The notes beneath the pieces were generated by a model. The model was not told where the DNA came from, did no database searches, and saw only the letters and a list, made by a program, of their open reading frames with translations. From Rickettsiales bacterium (lineage in GTDB: Bacteria; Pseudomonadota; Alphaproteobacteria; Rickettsiales; UBA998), in NCBI GenBank assembly GCA_019749855.1, contig JAIEPI010000073.1, forward strand, positions 1-17,176: a DNA stretch of 17,176 nt, given 5' to 3'. Both the position numbers and the translations under genes were made by a program. Positions 1 to 6,249 of this stretch are shown in pieces; the stretch's first letter is position 1; every line of letters starts with the position of its first letter.

Positions 1-2
1 GC

Positions 3-2060
3 GGCAGCGGCAATGATTCGCTGACAGGTAATGCCGGTGATGACAGTCTCGCAGGCGGTGCCGGTGATGATGTTTTTAGTACAACTCTGGCCAATCTCAC
101 GGCAAATGATACCCTAAGCGGTGATGCCGGAGTGGACACGTTGAGCATTACCGCAGGCACTGTTGTCATGACGATTGGCTCGACATTCCCCAATATCACG
201 GGCATTGAGCGCTACACCCTCAATGTCAGCCAGGCACACGACATTACGGTGGATGAAAATTATTTTTCCTCGCCAGGCTTTAGCGGCACAACGCTGACAG
301 TCTCCACGAATTCAACCGTGGGAGTGCGTTTTAATGGCAGCGCCATTACGAGCAGCTCCCGCGCTGTTTCTTTCACCGGTGGCAACGGTAACGACACGCT
401 TATCGGCGGTAACGGCAATGATTCAATGAGTGCGGGAGCCGGCAATGATTCACTGGTCGGTGGCGCTGGAAACGACCGATTTACCTTTGCTGCTGGAAAC
501 ATCACCAGTACTGACACGGTTAGCGGCGGCACAGGATCCGATCAGATTTATATTAGCAGCGGTACTTTTAATGTGAATCCGGCAACCCTGACCAATGTCA
601 GTAGTGTGGAAACGTTTTATTTTTTCAATCCCGCAGCGCATATCATCACGCTTACCGATGCCTATTACGCTACAGGTCTCAACAGCACGGCCGTCACCGT
701 CTCGACCGCATCTTCAACAGGCATCCGCGCCGATGCGAGTGCCGTCGCCAATGCCACCAACCGCCTGAGTGCGAGCGGCGGTAGCGGAAACGATATTTTT
801 CTGGGCGGCGCCGGCAATGATACATTCACCCCCTCAACCGGCAATGATTCAGTTAATGGCGGCAGCGGCAATGACCTCATCAGCTTTTCGACTGCTACAA
901 ATTTTAACAGCTCGGACACAATCATCGGCGGCAGCGGCAATGATAGTGTTTCTCTCACTGGCGGAACCACGATTTTTACACTCGACACCACGACCAATAC
1001 CAATATTCAGGGCATCGAAAATTTTGTGCTGAATCGCAATGGGGCACATAACATCACCCTTAACAACAATTACTTTTCTTTGGCAGGCCTTGATACACCC
1101 GTGGTGAATATCACCTCAAACTCCTCATCGGGGCTGGTCTATAATGCCAGCGCCGTGACCAATGCCAGTTACAGCGTGAACGTCACTTCAGGCAGCGGCA
1201 ATGACACAATCACCGGTGGCAGTGGTAACGACACCATCAACAGCAGCAGCGGCGCGGATAATGTTAATGCGGGTGCGGGTGACGACGTGCTTCTCAATAG
1301 CGGCAGCAATGTAGCAACAACAGACACCATCACTGGTGGCAGCGGTATGGATATTTTTCGTACCAACGCCGGTACACTGAGCTTCAACAGCGCCACCTTC
1401 ACAAACTTTAGTGGCATTGAACGCTTTGAACTAAACAATGCCGCCGGCCATACCATCACACTGACCGATGCCTATTATACCAGCGCAGGCTTTGTTGGAA
1501 CAACCCTCACCGTGACGACCACTTCCACGTCCAACATCACCATCAATGCTTCAGCTCTTAGCGCGGCCTACACGATCAACGCCACCGGATTCAGTGCGAA
1601 TGACACCCTCACCGGTGGCGCGGGTGATGATACGATCATCGGGGGTGCAGGCAATGATAGTCTGAATGGCAGCGCTGGGCGTGACAGCATCAATGGCGGT
1701 ACCGGCAATGACTCGCTTCGAGGTGGCGATGGGGTGGACACGCTCACTGGCGATTCGGGTACGGATAATTATTTCTATAATGTTGTCACTGAATCCGGCA
1801 TTGGCATTGGCAATCGCGACATCATCACCGACTTCACCAGTGGTGACAGAATCGATCTCAGTGCTTTTGCAGGAACATTTACGTTTCGAGCAGGCGGCAA
1901 TGGCAGTAGCAATTTTACAGGAACAGTGGCGCAAGTGGCCTGGGGCACGGAAGCTGGTAACAGTATTATCTCAGTGGATACGAATGGCGATAACGTCACG
2001 GACTTCCAAATCGAGCTTCAGGGAAGTTACAGCCTCACCGCCACCGATTTCACCCTGTGA
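3..2060 (+). CDS. RTX-type calcium-binding secreted protein, 5' truncated by window
   Basis: The frame is open from base 3, so at least 685 residues are visible and the true start lies upstream; the GTG at 132 is internal. Glycine/aspartate-rich RTX nonapeptides (GGxGxDxxx, for example GGAGNDSL and GGSGNDTI) occur in clusters near bases 3-80, 378-470, 774-950, 1190-1290 and 1600-1760. Between clusters lie Thr/Asn/Ser-rich beta segments built on a repeated hallmark (IERFxLN, then HxITLTDAYY), starting at 201, 603, 1011 and 1413. The last ~85 residues (DIITDFTSGDRIDLSAF, DTNGDNVTDFQIEL, ending ATDFTL) match the serralysin-like C-terminal domain and type I secretion signal. Family knowledge predicts a protein exported by a TolC-dependent ABC system that folds on external calcium. 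No protease motif or catalytic domain is visible here, so an adhesin or surface-layer role is only an inference. No transporter genes are in the window. Confidence 0.9.
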   Translation, partial: GSGNDSLTGNAGDDSLAGGAGDDVFSTTLANLTANDTLSGDAGVDTLSITAGTVVMTIGSTFPNITGIERYTLNVSQAHDITVDENYFSSPGFSGTTLTVSTNSTVGVRFNGSAITSSSRAVSFTGGNGNDTLIGGNGNDSMSAGAGNDSLVGGAGNDRFTFAAGNITSTDTVSGGTGSDQIYISSGTFNVNPATLTNVSSVETFYFFNPAAHIITLTDAYYATGLNSTAVTVSTASSTGIRADASAVANATNRLSASGGSGNDIFLGGAGNDTFTPSTGNDSVNGGSGNDLISFSTATNFNSSDTIIGGSGNDSVSLTGGTTIFTLDTTTNTNIQGIENFVLNRNGAHNITLNNNYFSLAGLDTPVVNITSNSSSGLVYNASAVTNASYSVNVTSGSGNDTITGGSGNDTINSSSGADNVNAGAGDDVLLNSGSNVATTDTITGGSGMDIFRTNAGTLSFNSATFTNFSGIERFELNNAAGHTITLTDAYYTSAGFVGTTLTVTTTSTSNITINASALSAAYTINATGFSANDTLTGGAGDDTIIGGAGNDSLNGSAGRDSINGGTGNDSLRGGDGVDTLTGDSGTDNYFYNVVTESGIGIGNRDIITDFTSGDRIDLSAFAGTFTFRAGGNGSSNFTGTVAQVAWGTEAGNSIISVDTNGDNVTDFQIELQGSYSLTATDFTL
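201..1815 (+). repeat. Four ~134-residue tandem modules within the RTX gene
   Basis: The aligned hallmark (GIERYTLN, SVETFYF, GIENFVLN, GIERFELN) begins at 201, 603, 1011 and 1413. This gives periods of 402, 408 and 402 bases, all multiples of three. Each module runs: hallmark; xHxITLTDAYY or a variant; TLTVST-type strand; NASA-type strand; then two to four RTX nonapeptides. The fourth copy runs into the C-terminal secretion domain. Short DNA words such as ggcagcggcaatga recur inside the modules. Confidence 0.8.
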
Positions 2061-2164
2061 TGGCTAAACATACCCGCTGATACGAAACTCGTTTTTGCTG
2101 CTTATCTGTTACAGGCGATGTAAGGAAAAGCATTTCAATAGCGCTAAGACAAAGAGCCTGAAAG

Positions 2165-2575
2165 CTATCTGGCTAGACTACCATTCGCATCGGTGCCATC
2201 GATGATACGTTCAACCTGATCAAGCTCTTTGCGGACTTCCCTCTGTGTGAAGCGCCCAACCGGCACTTGATTAGCCACCGAACGCATTTGACTTGCGGCT
2301 CGAACAACGCCATCCAGGTTATCACCTTCTCGCCCTTTGCGGACAATTCTTCGTGCCGACTCTCTTAAGACCTCATCAGTTGGATGGTCATAGGCTTTAC
2401 GCACCCCATCGACATCCCGCTCAATCTTAGGGTCTATGTCTCCACCGCGACGAAGATGGGCACGGTGTTCAGCAAAAGCCAATCCCACACGGTCACGCGC
2501 CTGATCAGCGCCTTCTCTGATTCCCGAGGCTTCTCCAAGCTTTCTATCAATTTCGCTTAGGTATTTTTTAGACAT
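2165..2575 (-). CDS. Hypothetical small charged helical protein
   Basis: A 136-residue protein I do not recognise. The ATG at 2575 is preferred because a GGAG Shine-Dalgarno (2582-2585) lies 6 bases upstream; longer starts would place that site inside the gene. There is no signal peptide or membrane segment. The sequence is rich in Arg, Glu and Asp, with helix-like stretches (residues 1-45, 58-82 and 110-125, including FTQREVRKELDQVERI). It looks like a small soluble, possibly nucleic-acid- or protein-binding helical protein, but no motif decides this. It lies between the RTX gene and the antitoxin relic, in a stretch without conserved housekeeping genes, so it is probably accessory. Reading frame, ribosome site and composition support a real gene. 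Confidence 0.6.
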   Translation of the reverse strand: MSKKYLSEIDRKLGEASGIREGADQARDRVGLAFAEHRAHLRRGGDIDPKIERDVDGVRKAYDHPTDEVLRESARRIVRKGREGDNLDGVVRAASQMRSVANQVPVGRFTQREVRKELDQVERIIDGTDANGSLAR

Positions 2576-2581
2576 ACTTAT

Positions 2582-2585
2582 CTCC
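2582..2585 (-). promoter_or_regulatory. Ribosome binding site GGAG for the 2575 start
   Basis: GGAG on the minus strand, 6 bases before the ATG at 2575. It overlaps an upstream in-frame ATG (2587) and thereby argues against that longer start. Confidence 0.55.
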
Positions 2586-2634
2586 ATATCATCTTTGGAA
2601 TCATACCACATCAATCGTTAATGTTTGTTAAATT

Positions 2635-2804
2635 CCTGTGACAATTGACGAATCTATACACGCCCTTACCACGGATACCGCCGTCCGCCTTGCCCGCTAC
2701 TTAAACTACTACTAAGTTTGGCTGTGGGTTTGCAGAATGATGACAATCTGGAGGAAGTCGGCAGCAAAAGGGCTTATCGGAAGATTGCGCTATACGAACA
2801 GTAG
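2635..2804 (+). pseudogene. Relic of a HigA-like antitoxin (XRE family)
   Basis: In one frame (2635-2712) the translation reads PVTIDESIHALTTDTAVRLA and then RYLNYY before a stop at 2713. This resembles the conserved HigA/VapI core 'ITxDTAxRLARYFGTS'. In another frame (2730-2804) it resumes as LQNDDNLEEVGSKRAYRKIA, then LYEQ and a stop. That fits the following HigA segment '(FWL)NLQNxYDLE' and tail. The bases between (2713-2729) are scrambled; a third frame gives KF at 2714-2719. At least two frameshifts therefore separate the pieces. The helix-turn-helix N-terminal half and a HigB toxin partner are not recognisable. Family assignment is from memory of the HigA consensus and was not checked by alignment. 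Confidence 0.5.
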
Positions 2805-2867
2805 GCGCAGGTCTAAACCAAATCACGATAAAATAGGTAAAATAGCGAACAATTACAGACGGTTAAA

Positions 2868-2942
2868 TGGTGACCCCTACGAGAATCGAACTCGTGTCCC
2901 CACCGTGAAAGGGTGGTGTCCTAACCGCTAGACGAAGGGGCC
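2868..2942 (-). tRNA. tRNA-Glu (anticodon UUC)
   Basis: The minus strand reads ggccccttcgtctagcggtt at the 5' end and ends in aggggtcacca. The acceptor stem pairs GGCCCCT with AGGGGTC (one G-T pair). The D arm carries the AGCGGTTAGGA loop. The anticodon stem-loop CCACCCTTTCACGGTGG holds anticodon TTC. The T arm contains GTTCGATTC. The CCA end is encoded. The gene lies alone, 86 bases beyond the 3' end of recJ and on the same strand. Confidence 0.97.
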
Positions 2943-2966
2943 GCACAGCGGGCGCAGTGAGGGCGT

Positions 2967-2995
2967 TTAGTGCCTGAATTGCTCGCGTAAGTCAA
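2967..2995 (-). promoter_or_regulatory. Probable promoter of tRNA-Glu
   Basis: On the minus strand TTGACT (2990-2995) matches a -35 box. After a 17-base spacer comes CACTAA (2967-2972), a weak -10. Transcription would begin about 15-20 bases before the tRNA 5' end at 2942. The -35 is strong and the -10 poor, so this is tentative. Confidence 0.45.
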
Positions 2996-3028
2996 CGGTA
3001 AAGTGGGGGCAGGCCAGCAAAGCACCGC

Positions 3029-4957
3029 TTAGCCCGCCAGGGCGGCATCATCGACGAAGAAACTAACTCTGGCATTGCCCTGCCAAAACTCCTTTTTTAT
3101 CTGCCCCGCCAGATGCAATGGCCGACCAGCATGCCCCACCAAAAGCTCACCCAGCGGCGTGCCCATGCAGCGAAACGCCAGCGCGGTAGTGCGGTTACCA
3201 AGCCTTCCCTCACGCGAAAGGGTCAGCCGCACATGTGACTCTTTCAGTATATCCACGGCAACAATCGCACAATGCGCCAGAACAAAGCGCGGCGCGGGGT
3301 TAGACGTGCCAAACGGGCCAGCCAGCGCGACCATGTCCGGTAATTCAAGGCTCAGCGCATCCGGGTTGAGACAGGCATCAATCGAAAGGCTTCGCTGTTC
3401 ACGGTAATGCGCGGCATGCTGTCCTATTCGCGCCTCAAGGTATGCATGAAAAGCATCTAATTGTTCGCGCAGCAACGTAAATCCAGCGGCCATGGCATGC
3501 CCGCCTCCCGCCAGCAGCAAACCCTCGGTTCGTGCGGCTGCAATCGCCGCCCCCAGATCGACGCCTGGCACCGAGCGCGCACTACCCTTGCCCACCCCAT
3601 CCTTCCAGGCAATCACTGCCGCCGGACGATGAAAATGCTCTTTGATGCGCCCTGCCACAATGCCGATCACTCCCTCATGCCAGCCATCCCCGGCCACCAG
3701 CAGAACCGAACGTTCGGCTTGCTGATGTGCCACGTGCATTGCCGCTTCAAGAACCTGCATTTCAATGGCTTGTCGCTGTTGATTATATTCTGACAATCGC
3801 GCGGCTAAGGCCTGCGCCTCATCCGCATCGTGAGTGGTTAGCAAACGCACCCCCATGGAAGATTCCCCCACGCGCCCACCGGCATTAATGCGTGGTCCGA
3901 TCACATAACCCGCATGATAAGTGGTGGGTGCCTCCTCAAGCCCCGCCGCCTCACATAACGCGCGTATACCTTGGTTTCGCTTGGCTGCCATCACACTCAA
4001 GCCCTGACGCACGAGGGCTCGGTTTAGCCCCATCAGGGGCACGACATCACACACCGTGCCCAGCGCTACGAGGTCGAGGGAATCGAGGAGGTTGGGCTCT
4101 TTGATACCTCTCCCTCTGGGAGAGGTCGAAGGCGCGCCAGCGATTTCGGGTGAGGGCTGAGACGCATCATGGCCCTCACCCAACCCTCTCCCAGAGGGAG
4201 AGGGCTTTTCCTGCTCGTCCTGTCGCCCATTCTTTCCCGATTTACCCGCGAACCATCCTGCCTCCCGCAGGGAGCGATTCAGCGCGACCAACGTCAGGAA
4301 GGTGACCCCTACGGCGGCGAGGTTGCGGCAGGAGGAGGTTTCATCCAGCCGGTTTGGATTCACCACGGCCACCGCCTCGGGAAGCTGCGCCGCGCCGATG
4401 TGATGATCAAGGACAATCACATCCAGCCCCGCTTGTTTAGCGGCGGATAATGGCTCAAAAGAGACGGCACCACAATCCACCGTGATGATGACGCTGACGC
4501 CCTGCGCCTGCAGGGACAAAAAAGCGGCGATGGACGGGCCGTAACCCTCTTTCATCCTATCAGGAATATAGATGTGGTGCGGCACTTCCAGCGCTTGAAA
4601 ATACAGTCCGAGTAAAGCCGATGAGGTGGCGCCATCAACATCATAGTCGCCAAATATGCCAATAGTTTCCTTGTCCCTAATGGCCCTCGCCAATCGCGTG
4701 ACTGCCTGATCCATATCACGCAGATGCAAGGGATCGGGCATGGTGTCTCGCAGGGTGGGATGCAGGTAGGTGGCGGCATCCTCAAGCATCACGCCTCGGC
4801 CAACCAGCACACGCGCCAGAATATCCGAGATTGCCATTTTCTGGGACATTGCCAACACCGCGCGCTCATCCTGCGTGCGCCATTTCCAGCGCATGTTATT
4901 GGCAGAGCGCTCGACGTTTAGGACGGTGTCGGTGAGGGGCTGGGCAGGCTGGGTCAT
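3029..4957 (-). CDS. recJ: Single-stranded-DNA-specific exonuclease RecJ with internal repeat insertion
   Basis: A 642-residue 5'-to-3' ssDNA exonuclease of recombination and mismatch/base-excision repair. DHH phosphoesterase motifs are all present: FGDYDVDGATS (102-112), TVDCG (159-163), LDHH (183-186) and VVNPNR (198-203). They are followed by GPRINAGGRV (354-363), the DHHA1 signature GGGHAMAAGF (484-493) and a C-terminal OB-like domain. The usual family length is about 570-600. The excess lies at residues ~240-286, between REAGWF and EPNLLDSLDLVALGTV, which are normally close together. That stretch (PSPSGRGLGEG ... TSPRGRG) is encoded by a palindromic repeat element. It sits on the linker before the LVALGTVCDVVPL motif, so activity is probably kept. 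The ATG at 4957 fits the alphaproteobacterial N-terminus (VLNVERS...RWKWR); no clear Shine-Dalgarno is seen. It is last in the alaC-hom-glpX-recJ block. Confidence 0.95.
   Translation of the reverse strand: MTQPAQPLTDTVLNVERSANNMRWKWRTQDERAVLAMSQKMAISDILARVLVGRGVMLEDAATYLHPTLRDTMPDPLHLRDMDQAVTRLARAIRDKETIGIFGDYDVDGATSSALLGLYFQALEVPHHIYIPDRMKEGYGPSIAAFLSLQAQGVSVIITVDCGAVSFEPLSAAKQAGLDVIVLDHHIGAAQLPEAVAVVNPNRLDETSSCRNLAAVGVTFLTLVALNRSLREAGWFAGKSGKNGRQDEQEKPSPSGRGLGEGHDASQPSPEIAGAPSTSPRGRGIKEPNLLDSLDLVALGTVCDVVPLMGLNRALVRQGLSVMAAKRNQGIRALCEAAGLEEAPTTYHAGYVIGPRINAGGRVGESSMGVRLLTTHDADEAQALAARLSEYNQQRQAIEMQVLEAAMHVAHQQAERSVLLVAGDGWHEGVIGIVAGRIKEHFHRPAAVIAWKDGVGKGSARSVPGVDLGAAIAAARTEGLLLAGGGHAMAAGFTLLREQLDAFHAYLEARIGQHAAHYREQRSLSIDACLNPDALSLELPDMVALAGPFGTSNPAPRFVLAHCAIVAVDILKESHVRLTLSREGRLGNRTTALAFRCMGTPLGELLVGHAGRPLHLAGQIKKEFWQGNARVSFFVDDAALAG
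4106..4205. repeat. Palindromic interspersed repeat inside recJ (REP/RPE-like)
   Basis: About 100 bases of nested inverted repeats. The left hairpin is cctctccctctgggagagg (4107-4125) and the right hairpin is ccctctcccagagggagagg (4184-4203). The two are reverse complements of each other but for one end base. Inside them gggtgagggc (4148-4157) pairs with gccctcaccc (4172-4181) around a 14-base loop. The motif 'ccctcaccc-aa-ccctctccc' belongs to a repeat type I recognise from intergenic regions of many proteobacteria. Here it lies wholly within recJ and is read through on the minus strand as PSPSGRGLGEG...STSPRGRG, with no stop. No target-site duplication is obvious. Confidence 0.85.
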
Positions 4958-5241
4958 GAGGCTATACTAGTCGGACATCGCGGCCCGTGCCAGTGCCGCG
5001 TTGGGAGGGAAGATGGGCTTTGGTTTGGCTCAGGATGACGAGTGTTTCTCCGTCATTGCGAGAAGCGCCGCGACGAAGCAATCCAGAACCGCCCGCTGGA
5101 TTGCTTCGCTGCGCTCGCAATGACGATATCCTTGCCCTGTTATTCGAGGACAGGATGTCCGAGTCAGCCGTGAGCCCGCGAAGCGGCGTCTATTGCGGAG
5201 GCCAGTAGGCCGAAGCAGGGACAAATAAAAAAGGACTTCCC
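4958..5241. other. Intergenic gap glpX-recJ, repeat-bearing
   Basis: This stretch holds the MITE-like repeat at 5051-5125 and two small inverted repeats: cgcggc/gccgcg at 4979-5000 with a 10-base loop, and ggaca-gga-tgtcc at 5149-5161. I see no gene, no strong promoter and no classical terminator. The minus strand after the glpX stop has a T-run (5227-5232) but only a weak stem before it. Short open frames across the gap are products of the repeat. Confidence 0.6.
5051..5125. repeat. MITE-like palindromic repeat (CERSEAIQ family) between glpX and recJ
   Basis: The terminal inverted repeats cgtcattgcgag (5051-5062) and ctcgcaatgacg (5114-5125) match perfectly. Inner inverted repeats gaagcaatccag (5075-5086) and ctggattgcttc (5096-5107) also match perfectly around a 9-base loop. 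The arms between them are unequal (12 versus 6 bases). Its minus-strand translation contains the well-known spurious peptide signatures HCERSEAIQ and DCFVAALLAMTE, which mark this widespread element in alphaproteobacterial and other genomes. It carries no gene and is presumably non-autonomous. Confidence 0.85.
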
Positions 5242-6249
5242 CTACTCCACCCACGTCTTGCGACGGAAGTTATGCTCAGCCGTCACTATTCGAACCGTAC
5301 CGGTTTTGGAGCGCATAACAATCGATTCGGTGGAACCGCCGCCGTGCCAGAGCTTCACGCCCTTCAGCATGGAGCCATCGGTGACGCCGGTTGCAGCAAA
5401 CATCACATCGCCACGCGCCATATCGTTCATGCTGTAAATAGTATCGAAATCTTTGACGCCCATGGCTTTGGCACGCGCACGTTGTGTATCATCATCAAAC
5501 AGCAGACGCCCCTGCATCTGCCCACCAATACAGCGCAGCGCCGCGGCGGCTAGCACACCCTCAGGCGCCCCACCTGTGCCGACATAGAGATGCACGCCGG
5601 TGCTGGGACGCGCACAGGCAATCACGCCCGCCACATCACCATCAGAAATCAGCATGATTCGTGCACCCGCTTCTCGCGTTTTCGCAATCAACTCGGCGTG
5701 ACGGTCGCGCTGCAAGATGCACACCAACAGATCCGAAATGTCGCATTTCATGGCCTTGGCCAGATTCGTCAGGTTTTCTTTTGGGCTGGCATCAAGTTGC
5801 ACCACCCCCTCAGGCAGGCCGCCACCCACCGCAATCTTGCTCATATACACATCAGGGGCATGAAGGAAGCCGCCCTTTTCAGCCATCGCCACTACAGCCA
5901 GTGAGCTTGGCCCGCCGGTGGCGCAGATGGTGGTGCCCTCCAGTGGATCGAGTGCAATATCAATCTTTGGCCCGTCACCGGTGCCTACTTGCTCACCAAT
6001 ATAGAGCATGGGCGCTTTATCGCGCTCGCCCTCACCGATCACCACCGTGCCCTGAATCGACATGGTGTTGAGTGCTTCTCGCATGGCGTTCACCGCCGCC
6101 TGATCGGCAGCTTTTTCGTCGCCCTTGCCAATCCAGCGTGCACAGGCCAGCGCCGCTGCCTCCGTGACACGCACGGCTTCCAGTGCAAAGTTACGATCCA
6201 TCATAATATTGTCGGCAAGTTTTTCATGTAACATCGGTGCGCTCGTCAT
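5242..6249 (-). CDS. glpX: Class II fructose-1,6-bisphosphatase (GlpX type)
   Basis: A 335-residue metal-dependent phosphatase hydrolysing fructose-1,6-bisphosphate to fructose-6-phosphate in gluconeogenesis; homologues in autotrophs also act on sedoheptulose-1,7-bisphosphate. Hallmarks are GKGDEKAADQAAVNAMR (41-57), the metal site VVIGEGERDKAP (69-80), LDPLEGTT (100-107) and DGDVAG in the second half. Length equals that of E. coli GlpX (336). The ATG at 6249 overlaps the hom stop codon by ATGA, which supports this start and suggests translational coupling. No other bisphosphatase is in the window. A Calvin-cycle role cannot be argued because no other Calvin-cycle gene is present. Confidence 0.95.
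   Translation of the reverse strand: MTSAPMLHEKLADNIMMDRNFALEAVRVTEAAALACARWIGKGDEKAADQAAVNAMREALNTMSIQGTVVIGEGERDKAPMLYIGEQVGTGDGPKIDIALDPLEGTTICATGGPSSLAVVAMAEKGGFLHAPDVYMSKIAVGGGLPEGVVQLDASPKENLTNLAKAMKCDISDLLVCILQRDRHAELIAKTREAGARIMLISDGDVAGVIACARPSTGVHLYVGTGGAPEGVLAAAALRCIGGQMQGRLLFDDDTQRARAKAMGVKDFDTIYSMNDMARGDVMFAATGVTDGSMLKGVKLWHGGGSTESIVMRSKTGTVRIVTAEHNFRRKTWVE

Noticed and set aside
260..1934. Several long open frames antisense or out of frame to the RTX gene, rich in SLPLPP-type repeats
   Set aside because: They mirror the repetitive GGxGxD codons of the real gene; repeats keep all frames open. No ribosome sites or recognisable families.
2737..2931. 64-codon plus-strand ORF
   Set aside because: It runs through the tRNA-Glu gene and the antitoxin relic; its C-terminal peptide is just translated antisense tRNA.
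4299..4311. Match ggtgacccctacg between recJ and the 3' end of tRNA-Glu (2869-2881), as if an integration attachment duplicate
   Set aside because: In recJ it encodes the conserved AAVGVTFL segment and similarity stops after ~13 bases; most likely chance.
4169..4450. Plus-strand ORF beginning MALTQPSPRGRG inside recJ
   Set aside because: Translation of the palindromic repeat on the opposite strand of recJ; no independent support.
4979..5000. cgcggc/gccgcg stem with 10-base loop upstream of recJ, considered as terminator or operator
   Set aside because: No T-run follows in either direction and the stem is short; too common in GC-rich DNA to call.
5227..5245. Possible rho-independent terminator after glpX (T-run on the minus strand)
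   Set aside because: The preceding GGA-AG-TCC stem has only three pairs and an impossible two-base loop.
5030..5254. Small minus-strand ORF containing HCERSEAIQ...DCFVAALLAMTE
   Set aside because: This is the well-known spurious translation of the palindromic repeat at 5051-5125, not a gene.
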